Source: Novipirellula sp052161655 (GTDB lineage: Bacteria; Planctomycetota; Planctomycetia; Pirellulales; Pirellulaceae). Taken from it: DNA of 64,000 nucleotides. The stretch spans positions 1,054,001 through 1,118,000 of the forward strand of contig NZ_CP197418.1 in the NCBI RefSeq assembly GCF_052161655.1, given 5' to 3'. Below the pieces are notes generated by a model. That model was not told the DNA's origin, made no database searches, and saw nothing but the letters and a program-made list of their open reading frames with translations. Position numbers and translations under genes: made by a program. This document shows positions 44,492-53,184 of the stretch, in pieces (position 1 is the first letter of the stretch; every line of letters starts with the position of its first letter).

Positions 44492-45205
44492 AGTGCCCTG
44501 CTTTGTAACCTTGATGTTGTCAATCACGAGTGCCGGATTCACTTCCACGCGAAAGTTGTCCTTGGTCGCATGGCCGATTGCTGCCGAGGTTAGTAACGCC
44601 GCCTCTTTGCCATCAATGGACACAGTCAGCTTGTTGCCTTGGACATCGACTAGCACGTCATGCCATGGGCCGACGCTCAGCTGCAATGGAGCACTCACCT
44701 TCGCCTTGTCCAAAACTCGCTGTTGTTCCGGGGATGGTTGCACGGCCTTCACCGATTTCAATTGCTGTTTGATTTCGTAAGCAACGACAGCGTCTTGCAA
44801 CTCCAACTTGCCGTCCCCTATTAGAACGTTAAAGAGCATCCCCTGTTTAATTTTCGTGAACGCCGCGTCTCGGAATTGAACCCGGAACGAATCATCCTGG
44901 CTCACCAGCTTGAAACGCATTTCCAACGTTCCGTTTTGAAATTCTGCTTGGTGGAGCAAGTTCGCGGAATGTTTGGCGTCCGTGTTGCGAGTGACGTGCA
45001 ACGCCCCGTCCTTGAGCACGAACTGGTGCATTTCCTTTGTGTTCAACTTCCACTCGTTGCCAAGTTTCTCCACCTCGTCACCGGACACCTCGCGATCGAA
45101 TCCGTCTTCAAAGACAACCGTGAAATGAGTCTGCTCAGCCGAGGCGGGGACCGTAAAAGATCCGAGGGCGACGGCGAATAGACAAATCGCACAGATTCGT
45201 AGCAT
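44489..45205 (-). CDS. Secreted DUF1080/concanavalin-like sandwich protein
   Basis: 238 aa from ATG 45205 (GAGAA upstream), signal peptide about 1-21. The body is a jelly-roll: FEDGFDREV, NGTLEMRFKLVSQDDSFRVQ, WHDVLVDVQGNKLTVSIDGK and VIDNIKVTKQG. It is related to DUF1080 and LamG folds, so carbohydrate binding is the likely role. The TGA stop is formed by a REP family A end (TGAGCCGAC). It lies between the FecR-like gene and DUF1592. Confidence 0.82.
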   Translation of the reverse strand: MLRICAICLFAVALGSFTVPASAEQTHFTVVFEDGFDREVSGDEVEKLGNEWKLNTKEMHQFVLKDGALHVTRNTDAKHSANLLHQAEFQNGTLEMRFKLVSQDDSFRVQFRDAAFTKIKQGMLFNVLIGDGKLELQDAVVAYEIKQQLKSVKAVQPSPEQQRVLDKAKVSAPLQLSVGPWHDVLVDVQGNKLTVSIDGKEAALLTSAAIGHATKDNFRVEVNPALVIDNIKVTKQGT

Positions 45206-45248
45206 GGGAAATTCTCGCAAAGGTAGCTTCGGTTTCGATGAATTACGT

Positions 45249-46661
45249 TCACTGGTCAAATGAAAGATGTAACGTCGGCGGCCGAAGCGACTCGTGATAC
45301 GAGCTCGCAAATGCGTTGACCAACATTCCCTTTTTGGATTCCGTCTCAGCGACCAAGACAATCGACAGCAGTTGGTTCGAATCGTTTCTTACCCATTCGG
45401 TCAACTCGCGTCCTTCCACACGAAAGTTGCCCGTCTGTTGTCCACTGGGAATCGTGAATCGCCCGAGCAAGCGAACGTTAGCCGACTGCGAAGGCTCGTC
45501 GACCGTGCCCGGCAATTCCTCCCACGCAACGTCGTTCGGCGACCAATCGTCCAGCGTGTCGTTCACGATGCCGTAGACTGCGATCACGGTATCCGTTGAT
45601 TTCGAGGCGAACCCCATGTCCGATGGAGCTGCAGTCAGCTGCAGCCTCGCTTTCTCGGTGTCCGCAGTAGGCAATTCGGTCAGGTCAAACCGCAGACAGA
45701 TCCGTCGGTCGAATCGGCTCAGTTTAGGGCGAGATGTTTTCGCAATCAGTAATGGACTTTTGGCAATCCGATGCTGATGATCACGCCGGAACGAACAGTC
45801 CGCACCTCCATTCGATGTCGTTGCAATCTGAACGTCGGCTGAATCTTCCGTATTTACTGGAGGATCATATTCCGTTTCCTCAACGATCTTTTTTGCCAAC
45901 AATCGCACGGTGGCATCTTCGGCAAGGCGACGTTGTTCACCCGAGGTGCGATGTTTGACATCGACAAAACCGTCAAACACTTCCACCACCGACGCACCGT
46001 CGTCTTCCACGGTAACACCGAAACTCGTTCCTTGGTCGATGAACTGCCCGTTCGGAGTATCGACAGTGAATCCCTTGAAGTTATTTTCGACGGTGACGAC
46101 CAGTTTGCCGCTGTGCAATTGGCAGTGATCGTGCGCGAGCACCTCGAGGTGCGATGAACCTTCCAGGTCGACCCGGGCGCCATTGTCAAAACGAATTGTG
46201 GCGATCCCCTCGGCAAGCCGGAAATGCCCAACGCCGATCCGCCCGTCGTGGCGAGCCTGTGTCGTGGTCTCTCTCCATTGACAATTTGATACCGATTCGA
46301 GCCTCGCAAAGGAGGGTTCGCTACGACTCGACCACCATCCCCATAGTCCGCTCGCCAACAGCAGACTTGCCGCCAATGCGACCAATCTGCCCAAACGAAT
46401 CGAGGAATGATCCGCAACGTCTTTGTGTAACCGCGTGTGGTAGCCGCTGCTTGCAGGCCCGACGTTTGGGGTCTGCGATAGATCGGCAACCAGCATGTTG
46501 ATCTCGACGAATGTCTCCATCGCTGTCGGCGACTCTGACAACATCATGTCGAGTTCAGCAACGTCCGCGTCGCTGATGCGATCTTCACGGTAGGCACTGG
46601 CCAGTTCGATTAACCGCTCAAGCTCAGCGGGTGACAAATTAGGATTCGGTTGCGATGTCAT
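45249..46661 (-). CDS. FecR-like membrane protein fused to a DNRLRE domain
   Basis: 470 aa from ATG 46661, which overlaps the sigma-factor stop (ATGA). Residues 1-85 are cytoplasmic (LERLIELASAYREDRISDAD), followed by one membrane helix (about 91-110). A FecR domain follows with GIATIRFDNGARVDLEGSSH, LHSGKLVVTV and DTPNGQFIDQGTSFGVTV. The last 190 residues look like a DNRLRE beta-sandwich (LRFDLTELP, then DWSPNDVAWEELPG). Likely an anti-sigma or signal-transducing partner of the ECF factor; the surface domain could sense or bind polysaccharide. Confidence 0.88.
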   Translation of the reverse strand: MTSQPNPNLSPAELERLIELASAYREDRISDADVAELDMMLSESPTAMETFVEINMLVADLSQTPNVGPASSGYHTRLHKDVADHSSIRLGRLVALAASLLLASGLWGWWSSRSEPSFARLESVSNCQWRETTTQARHDGRIGVGHFRLAEGIATIRFDNGARVDLEGSSHLEVLAHDHCQLHSGKLVVTVENNFKGFTVDTPNGQFIDQGTSFGVTVEDDGASVVEVFDGFVDVKHRTSGEQRRLAEDATVRLLAKKIVEETEYDPPVNTEDSADVQIATTSNGGADCSFRRDHQHRIAKSPLLIAKTSRPKLSRFDRRICLRFDLTELPTADTEKARLQLTAAPSDMGFASKSTDTVIAVYGIVNDTLDDWSPNDVAWEELPGTVDEPSQSANVRLLGRFTIPSGQQTGNFRVEGRELTEWVRNDSNQLLSIVLVAETESKKGMLVNAFASSYHESLRPPTLHLSFDQ

Positions 46662-47206
46662 ACAAGACGCTCCTGCTGAGAAAGCGTATTGGAGATACAA
46701 CTGTGAAGCTGTTGATAGGTCCGATCGAGCCGTTTGTAGATTGCATGAATGGAGACGTTCATTTCCTCCGCGATCTCTTCGACCGTTTGGCCTTCGTCGT
46801 AGCGGCGATGCAACGTATCGAATTGCACCGACTTCAGTTTGGTCAGGCAAACTTTGAGTGCAGCGGATCGGTCGGTCGCTCGTTTTTCCTGGTGCGGCGC
46901 CGCAAATTGGACAGCCACGGCTTCAATCACATCATCACTCAGACGGGCACGTTCCGTTTTGCGGCGGCTGTAATAGCTCATCACCTGAAAGCGAGCGATC
47001 CTCAGTCCCCAGGCAGCGAAATCCGTCCCCGGCTCGAATTCGGAATACTTCCGCCACATCACCGCGCAGGTTTCCTGCAGGACATCATCCGCATCGGACC
47101 CGCACGGGACCAGCGATAGGATCAATCCCCAGATCCGCTTCTGATTTTGCAGCAGCAGGCGAGTAAACTGCTCGCCCGACTCCGTTGAAATGATTTTTTC
47201 CGTCAT
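46658..47206 (-). CDS. ECF-type RNA polymerase sigma factor
   Basis: 182 aa from ATG 47206. Sigma region 2 is visible as SDADDVLQETCAVMWRKYSE and FAAWGLRIARFQVMSYYSRR, region 4 as EGQTVEEIAEEMNVSIHAIY with a helix-turn-helix. It matches the Rhodopirellula/Verrucomicrobium-type sigma factors usually followed by a FecR-like gene. The 4-bp ATGA overlap with that gene implies translational coupling. It is the first gene of the degradation locus and its likely regulator. Confidence 0.93.
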   Translation of the reverse strand: MTEKIISTESGEQFTRLLLQNQKRIWGLILSLVPCGSDADDVLQETCAVMWRKYSEFEPGTDFAAWGLRIARFQVMSYYSRRKTERARLSDDVIEAVAVQFAAPHQEKRATDRSAALKVCLTKLKSVQFDTLHRRYDEGQTVEEIAEEMNVSIHAIYKRLDRTYQQLHSCISNTLSQQERLV

Positions 47207-47583
47207 AGTGTGGATATGCGTGTTGGATCGCTTGATTGGACAAAAATCTGGACAGCCCAAAAAAGTTTTGTAGAAACGGCCGACGGGCAGTCATCCGAAC
47301 CCGTCAATTGCCGATCCCAGCGGCAGCAGCCGAATACTCTGTTTTAGCCGATCCAGAACCCGCGTGACGCAATCTTCGCTGGCGTCAATCGCTCAACGGC
47401 AGAATGCCTCGGTAGCGACAGCTGCAATCTCTCAGCATCGCTTTTGCTGGCTGTCACCGACGATGCCTCCAGTCCTGGTGGCGATTGCTTGGCCAAAACT
47501 TGGCGACAGGCACTTCATTGCTGTTTATGCCTATAGCCGCGAAAGCAATCTCTGATTTTAGCAAGAGCCTCTGCGGCAGCTGT
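47207..47583. other. 377-bp intergenic stretch, no gene seen
   Basis: Presumably holds the promoter of the sigma-factor operon and the 3' flank of the accessory gene. Short open frames exist but none with a ribosome-binding site or recognisable product. No repeat of families A-H. Confidence 0.6.
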
Positions 47584-48414
47584 TTAGTTCGTCTTCTTCA
47601 GCCAACGTGCTGACTTGGACTTCTCAAGCATTTCGAGCTGCAAATCACTACATTTGTCCACCCAAACTTTCACGGGCCTTCCGTAAGCAGGGCCGATCTT
47701 CTCCTGCCTAAGAATGTCAAAGACTCGACCTGTTACTGCAATGAAGGTCGTCGTTGTCACAAAATCTTCGCCATTCCACCTCGAGCCATCAATAACCGTT
47801 GGAAATGCAGGCATTACTGCGGGTATCTCAAACGCTGACATTTTATGTTTCGATTCATGAAAGTCAGTGGCGCTACCAAAAAACTTGACGCTTCCTTTTT
47901 TGCAATACCGACAGGTCGCAAACAACTTGAAGCATACATTGCATTGCATCAAATTTTTGCAGACAGGGCAAACAGGATCTTCGTCAATGATGCGCAACGG
48001 CCTTCCCATAGGGACATTATCGTATTCAATTCCCCAAAGGCAGTTTTTGAACACACTATGAATTTCGGGATAGATTCGAAAAGATCGATAATTGCAAAAT
48101 CCAGCGTTTTGAAGCGCAGTATTAGCTTGCTCTGTTATGACGGTGCGTCCTCCGGTCCCTTCACCGAAGACTGTCGTCGAATCAGCAAAAGCTTGGCAAT
48201 CAAATCGTGTTTCACGATATTTTGAAATCGTGTGTCCGCCAGCACATGCGACCTCTTGCTTCTCGCCTGCGGTGAAGTCGATCCAGTAGTCGAATTCATC
48301 GTCTTTGCTTACCTGCCAATCGGATTTAACTTCTCCATCGGGATCTGCAAGTATTAATTCGTAAAAAATACCCGCTAACAGGTTCCCAGAATTGTCATGG
48401 TGAATAAATTGCAT
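47584..48414 (-). CDS. Unrecognised protein with zinc-ribbon-like cysteines
   Basis: 276 aa from ATG 48414, chosen because AAGGA lies 6 nt upstream; the frame is open to 48537. No signal peptide. Centre: CPVCKNLMQCNVCFKLFATC with a further CRYC, four CxxC-like pairs suggesting a zinc ribbon. The C-terminus (VTGRVFDILRQEKIGPAYGR) resembles the final strand-helix unit of DUF1629-like putative immunity proteins, but this is weak. The coding DNA is AT-richer than neighbours, as is the next gene. Function unknown. Confidence 0.7.
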   Translation of the reverse strand: MQFIHHDNSGNLLAGIFYELILADPDGEVKSDWQVSKDDEFDYWIDFTAGEKQEVACAGGHTISKYRETRFDCQAFADSTTVFGEGTGGRTVITEQANTALQNAGFCNYRSFRIYPEIHSVFKNCLWGIEYDNVPMGRPLRIIDEDPVCPVCKNLMQCNVCFKLFATCRYCKKGSVKFFGSATDFHESKHKMSAFEIPAVMPAFPTVIDGSRWNGEDFVTTTTFIAVTGRVFDILRQEKIGPAYGRPVKVWVDKCSDLQLEMLEKSKSARWLKKTN

Positions 48415-48725
48415 TCGCGTTCCTTTGAAAGAGATCATTCTACTGGACTGCGTCCGATTTTGGATGTCGCCGAATAACGAAAGTTTTCGACAGCCTCGCC
48501 ACTGCACAACAGTCGCGGCAGCGATCTCTCGGCGCAATAATTAGAGACAAGCAACGATCTGCAACTAGCTGCGGAATCGGCGACTGCGAACTCGTCAGCG
48601 CAACGCGATGGTACTTCACAGGGCCGGGGAACAACCATGTTCCCGCACCCATTTCATTGTCAGTCGTCGGCACGAATGGTGGTTGTTCGGCAGGCTTCAG
48701 CATTTGCGGCCACTGATTCGTAAAT

Positions 48726-49286
48726 CTACGCAATTGAAGCAGGGTTTTCCCAGCTTTCTGGTTTTACGAGAGAGAAGCCAGTAAACCCCTGCTCGATTAT
48801 TGAACGTGAAGAATCGTCTGATACAGCCGTCAGAACTGGAATCGTCTTGGAAATACGATAAACCGATGTTTCAATTTTGTTGCTGATGTCGGTCAGTCGT
48901 AGCTTCGTGATACTCGTAGCAAATCCTCCGCGTTCGACAAAGGTTGAGCTCTGCCAATCAAAGCACTCAAACGACTCGAGTAGATTCAGAAAATAAAAAC
49001 TTTCATCTCCAACTAATTGGCTAGTCTCAAGTTCAAACGATTCAAATTTACACTTGAGTTGCGTGAGGTAGTCTCGGAGACGCCTCGAAATGACAGGCAT
49101 TGATCCAGCATAGAAAAAGTCTGGAGGGTCTGCGTTGTTGTGTTGTAAAAGAGACAATCGGTCAGGGAATTTTCCTAATAGCGAATTTCCGGAAGTAAGA
49201 GGTATGCCCACAAGCGACTTCACGTTGACAATCGAAACGCTTGGATAGTTCTCGTCGTTGTATTCTGGTGTCCAAATCGTAGTCAT
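48726..49286 (-). CDS. Unrecognised protein, possibly immunity-family (DUF1629/Imm11-like)
   Basis: 186 aa, no signal peptide. The latter half reads FFYAGSMPVISRRLRDYLTQ, FYFLNLLESFECFDWQSS and GFTGFSLVKPESWE: a strand, a helix of 'no longer valid partner' type (VISRRLRDYL), and a closing GFTGFSLV, the layout of DUF1629-like immunity proteins next to polymorphic toxins. No toxin gene is adjacent, so it may be an orphan. The similarity is by eye only. Confidence 0.68.
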   Translation of the reverse strand: MTTIWTPEYNDENYPSVSIVNVKSLVGIPLTSGNSLLGKFPDRLSLLQHNNADPPDFFYAGSMPVISRRLRDYLTQLKCKFESFELETSQLVGDESFYFLNLLESFECFDWQSSTFVERGGFATSITKLRLTDISNKIETSVYRISKTIPVLTAVSDDSSRSIIEQGFTGFSLVKPESWENPASIA

Positions 49287-49670
49287 AAGTTGCTCCTAAT
49301 TGCATAAAGGATACCGGAGGTATTGATCGCCACGAAGGGACACAGCATGTTTTCAAGGGGCTCGCCTTCGCTCAGGCTAGCAGCATCTGCTCCGTCCCCG
49401 ATGTCTAAGCGGCTAAACGCAACGCTGTAGAGCATTCACTTTCCGTGAATTGCGGCGTTTCAACATAGCGGAAGTCGTCAAGACTTTCGTTGACTGTCCG
49501 GGATGCCCGAAACTCTTGACGAGTTCCGCAACAGAAAATGCTTCACAGCGTTGGTCTAAGCGGCTAAGAAGGGGTTGCGGTAACCTCATGTCAGTTGTTT
49601 GCCAATAATGACCGATGGGTTATAGTCATCAGAGCAGCTCTCTAGCCCCTTTCCCGTCGGCGCAATCAAT
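49287..49670. repeat. 384-bp gap with a nested REP family C-like palindrome flanked by 14-bp direct repeats
   Basis: Inner arms: GCGGAAGTCGTCAAGACTTT (about 49468-49487) and its inverse CGAAACTCTTGACGAGTTCC (49508-49527). Outer arms: AACGCTGTAGAGCATT (near 49421) and AATGCTTCACAGCGTT (near 49537). GTCTAAGCGGCTAA occurs at 49403-49416 and again at 49554-49567, bracketing the structure. No gene in the gap. Confidence 0.8.
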
Positions 49671-51020
49671 ATGAGCACTCGTTTCCGAACCCAAGGCTGC
49701 TTTGGCCTGAGTCTTCAGTCGAACACAGCGAACCTGCTTGGGCGAGCAGCCGACCGGGGCTTCAAACGGATCGTAACACCCGCCGCTCTTGCGGTGGGTT
49801 TAATGGTCATCTTCGCTGCACCAATGCTGGCCGCCGAGCCTGAGTTCTCCGACGAATGGTACTTCGATCCCGAGGGAGCCGTGCGGACTAATCTGGAGGG
49901 CGGCCCGGCGATCGAATTGTCGACCGATACCTGGATCGGTGAATCGACCACGCTGGACGAGTGCCGCGGCAAAGTGGTGGTGCTGGATTTCTGGGCCACC
50001 TGGTGTGGACCCTGCGTCGCGTCGATTCCGAAAAATATCGAACTTGTCGATGCTCACCCGGACGAGCTGGTCTTTATCGGCATGCATTCGGAGACCTCCG
50101 GCTGGGACAAAGCCCCTCAAATGGTCGAAGACCGTGAGATCAATTATCCGGTCGTGCTGGACACCGGAGAAACGGGCGAAGCCTACGGCATCAACGCCTT
50201 TCCCACCTACATCATCATCGATCGCAACGGCATCGTGCGGGCCGCTGGCGTCAAACCAAGCCACGTCAAAACGATCGTCGAGCAGTTGATCGAAGAGTCC
50301 GGTTCCGGCGGCCAGGGCAGCCAACTTGTCTCGTTCAAACGCGACTGGTTTTACAGTGGGTCGGAATGGATGCGGTCCTGGCAGGAACAACTCGGACAGC
50401 CCGCTCCTCCAATCCACGCCACCGCTTGGTGGCGTCCCGGTGATGACATCGATGTCGACACCGACAACGCGGCCGAACCGGAAGACAGCGAACAACAGGG
50501 CGAGGAAACCGCCAGCAAAGATGGCCTCAGTGAAGAGATCGCAGCGGAGGCGCCCGAGGGACTGCAGGAGGCCGACTTGGACGGGGTTGTGCGTGTGCTG
50601 CACTTCACACGACCAGGCCTAACGATCACGCAACAGCAACTGCAAACATTTAACAAAACAGCTGCCAAGTACGCTCCGCAAGGCGTTGCCTTTGCCGTCG
50701 TCTGCGATCGGCAGAGCGATTGGCAGGCGACGCGAGCCTTTGCGGCGGAAATCGATCTGGCTATCCCGATGGCGCTCGACGCAGCCCCCCAACTCGCCAC
50801 CGACGAAGACTCGGCGCCCCAGCCCGCCAACGGCTCATCAGGCCCATCCCGCGAAGTTGGCCCGCCCCGCGAAGCCGGCCGGACGGCACAGGGCTACCAT
50901 GTCCGCATCGCACCGGTCACGGTGGTTGTCGATCGCAACGGTCGCATCCGAGCTACGGGCCTGAAGCTGCAGCAGCTGGACAACGCCCTGAATCTGCTGT
51001 TGGCCGAACGCGCCGAATGA
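49671..51020 (+). CDS. Exported TlpA-like thioredoxin protein with a second degenerate domain
   Basis: 449 aa; an unusually long N-terminal extension precedes a membrane/signal segment (about 36-54). The first TlpA-type domain carries the redox motif WCGPC (Cys112, Cys115) in VVVLDFWATWCGPCVASIPK and the cis-Pro in NAFPTYIIID. An acidic linker (DVDTDNAAEPEDSEQQGEET) leads to a second thioredoxin-like domain with no CxxC but conserved APVTVVVDRNGRIRATG. The second domain may be structural. Likely periplasmic thiol-disulfide work; the partner is unknown. Confidence 0.86.
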   Translation: MSTRFRTQGCFGLSLQSNTANLLGRAADRGFKRIVTPAALAVGLMVIFAAPMLAAEPEFSDEWYFDPEGAVRTNLEGGPAIELSTDTWIGESTTLDECRGKVVVLDFWATWCGPCVASIPKNIELVDAHPDELVFIGMHSETSGWDKAPQMVEDREINYPVVLDTGETGEAYGINAFPTYIIIDRNGIVRAAGVKPSHVKTIVEQLIEESGSGGQGSQLVSFKRDWFYSGSEWMRSWQEQLGQPAPPIHATAWWRPGDDIDVDTDNAAEPEDSEQQGEETASKDGLSEEIAAEAPEGLQEADLDGVVRVLHFTRPGLTITQQQLQTFNKTAAKYAPQGVAFAVVCDRQSDWQATRAFAAEIDLAIPMALDAAPQLATDEDSAPQPANGSSGPSREVGPPREAGRTAQGYHVRIAPVTVVVDRNGRIRATGLKLQQLDNALNLLLAERAE

Positions 51021-51230
51021 CCTCTGGCTTGGGAAGGCCTGTCTCGAAACCGGCCGCTGGCGGCGGCCATGGACAATCTTCCGACAAAACGTTCGAACTT
51101 CCGACAAAACATTCGAACCGGGAAAACGACCCACCTATCGAGATGGGGCGGCAATTAAAATGAACCCGCTCCATCGTACTCCGTAGTCACCACCGCAGCC
51201 TTCCCTCTCACCACTATCATCGACGGCGTC

Positions 51231-52256
51231 ATGACCGAAACTGCTGTTACCCCTCAACCGGCTTTGGACGCATTGTCCGACGAAGGTTTTCCACCGTCCG
51301 CCGCGTTTGCCAAATCGGTCATCGAACAGGTTGGCAAGACCGTCGTCGGACAGACGGAAGTGGTCGAGCGAGTTTTGATCGCGTTGCTGACCGGCGGCCA
51401 CCTGCTACTCGAAGGCGTACCGGGGATCGCCAAAACGCTGCTGGTGCAATCGGTTGGCAAGGCCATCGACTTGCAATTCAAACGCGTGCAGTTCACGATC
51501 GACCTGTTGCCCTCGGACATCCTAGGCTCGGAAATCCTGGATCAAAAATCTGGCCAGTTTCACATCCACAAAGGCCCGGTGTTCACCAACCTGTTGCTGG
51601 CCGACGAAATTAACCGCGCGTCACCGAAAGTGCAGTCGGCGCTGTTGGAAGCGATGCAGGAACGGAAAGTATCGATCGGCGACGAAACCCACACGCTGCC
51701 CGCTCCGTTTCTAGTGATCGCCACCCAAAACCCGGTCGAGCAAGCTGGCACGTTTGAATTGCCCGAAGCCCAACTGGACCGGTTCATGATGTGCCACCGC
51801 CTGCGCTACCCCACGCCGGCCGAAGAGACCGAGGTGGTACGTCGGGTGTTAAAGCTGAAACTGCAACGGCAAGGCGATGGCGCGGTGCCGCAATCGATGT
51901 TTGACGCCATTGGCGATGAACACAAGCTGAGCGTCAAAGACTTGACCGAAGCGATGACGCAGGTCCAGGCCGTGCACGTCAGCGAAGTCTTCATCCACGA
52001 CTGCGTGAAACTGGTCAACGCCACTCGAGGACACCAGGACTTGGTACTGGGCTGCAGTCCGCGTGCGGTGCTGAGTCTAGTGCAGGCCGCTCGTGCACGA
52101 GCCTTTATCTATGGCCGCGATTACGTCGTGCCGGAAGACCTGTTTACACTGGCCGAAGACGTGATCCTGCACCGTGTGCGGTTAAGTTACGAAGCGCTTG
52201 CCGACGGGCTGACCCCTGAAGCAATGCTGGAACGCTTGCTGAACGAAATGTTGTAG
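51231..52256 (+). CDS. MoxR-family AAA ATPase
   Basis: 341-aa cytoplasmic AAA+ protein. Walker A GVPGIAKT (62-69), Walker B ADEINRASP (about 125-133), sensor ATQNPVEQAGTFELPEAQLD, arginine-finger region LDRFMMCHRLRYP and lid SPRAVLSLVQAARARAFI are present. MoxR ATPases act as chaperones with VWA-domain proteins. It is the first gene of a tightly packed run with DUF58, VWA and large membrane proteins, the order seen in aerotolerance (Bat) clusters. In this window nothing restricts its substrate. Confidence 0.94.
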   Translation: MTETAVTPQPALDALSDEGFPPSAAFAKSVIEQVGKTVVGQTEVVERVLIALLTGGHLLLEGVPGIAKTLLVQSVGKAIDLQFKRVQFTIDLLPSDILGSEILDQKSGQFHIHKGPVFTNLLLADEINRASPKVQSALLEAMQERKVSIGDETHTLPAPFLVIATQNPVEQAGTFELPEAQLDRFMMCHRLRYPTPAEETEVVRRVLKLKLQRQGDGAVPQSMFDAIGDEHKLSVKDLTEAMTQVQAVHVSEVFIHDCVKLVNATRGHQDLVLGCSPRAVLSLVQAARARAFIYGRDYVVPEDLFTLAEDVILHRVRLSYEALADGLTPEAMLERLLNEML

Positions 52257-52293
52257 GTTGTTTTAGTTTAGCAACGCCGATCTGTACGAACGC

Positions 52294-53184
52294 ATGAATC
52301 ACGCCACGCATCTCTCCGAAACGTTACCTCGCCCTGACATTCTGTCGCGGGCAAATTTCGAACTGGTGGTCCGCCGCATCGCCGACGATATCGCGTTTGG
52401 AACCGACGATTCCCTTTTCGTTGGCTCGGGCTTGGAATACGCTCAATCGCGTCCCTACGAACCCGGCGACCCGGTTCGCCAGATCGACTGGAAGCTGAGC
52501 GCTCGGATGCCCGTGGCTTACGTCAAGCAGCACGAAACGCTCAAACGCATGGCGATGTACCTGATCGTCGATACCTCGGCCTCGATGAGCGTCTCCTCAA
52601 CGACGCTCAGCAAACACGGGCTGGCCGTATGGGCCGCCGCCGCGATTGGTCTGGTCGGCGTGCGGCGGTTGAGTCCGGTCAGCGTCATCAGCGCCGGGGC
52701 ACGTCATCAACACGCACGTTCGGATGGCAATCCCAGCCTGTCGCCCGATGATCTGTGGCGAGACCTGGAACCGTTGCGGGCCCATGACGTCGACGAAGAG
52801 ACCGAACTGGGCGATCGTCTGACGGCCCTCTCGGCCCGACTGACACGCCGCAGTCTGCTGTTTGTGTTCAGCGATTTGCACGATCCCGAAGCGTTAGCCG
52901 TGCTCCGTCGCTTGGGGCATCAACACGACGTGGTGGTGCTGCACCTGCAGGACCCCTCGGAAACCGGAGCCCTGCGAGCGGGTTATTTCCGCGGCAGCGA
53001 AGCCGAGTCAGGACAGGCGTTTCTGGCCAACGGACAACAGCAGTGGCGCACCACCTGCACCCTGGCCCGCGATTTGGCCGGCGCCGATGTTAGTTACCTG
53101 AAACTGGTGACGAATCGGCCGCTGTTGTCGCCACTGCGTCAGTTCCTGTTAGCCCGCGCGGTGCGGATGCGAGGCCAGCGATGA
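52294..53184 (+). CDS. DUF58 protein
   Basis: 296 aa. DUF58 signature SRPYEPGDPVRQIDWKLSAR at about 52-71, then a degenerate VWA-type metal site (VDTSASM) and LLFVFSDLHDPEALAVLRRL. It is usually a partner of MoxR. Its stop TGA (53182-53184) overlaps ATG 53181 of the next gene, so the genes are translationally coupled. Confidence 0.92.
   Translation: MNHATHLSETLPRPDILSRANFELVVRRIADDIAFGTDDSLFVGSGLEYAQSRPYEPGDPVRQIDWKLSARMPVAYVKQHETLKRMAMYLIVDTSASMSVSSTTLSKHGLAVWAAAAIGLVGVRRLSPVSVISAGARHQHARSDGNPSLSPDDLWRDLEPLRAHDVDEETELGDRLTALSARLTRRSLLFVFSDLHDPEALAVLRRLGHQHDVVVLHLQDPSETGALRAGYFRGSEAESGQAFLANGQQQWRTTCTLARDLAGADVSYLKLVTNRPLLSPLRQFLLARAVRMRGQR

Noticed and set aside
47364..47555. 63-codon frame in the gap after the accessory genes
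   Set aside because: No ribosome-binding site, no recognisable domain, and random-looking composition.
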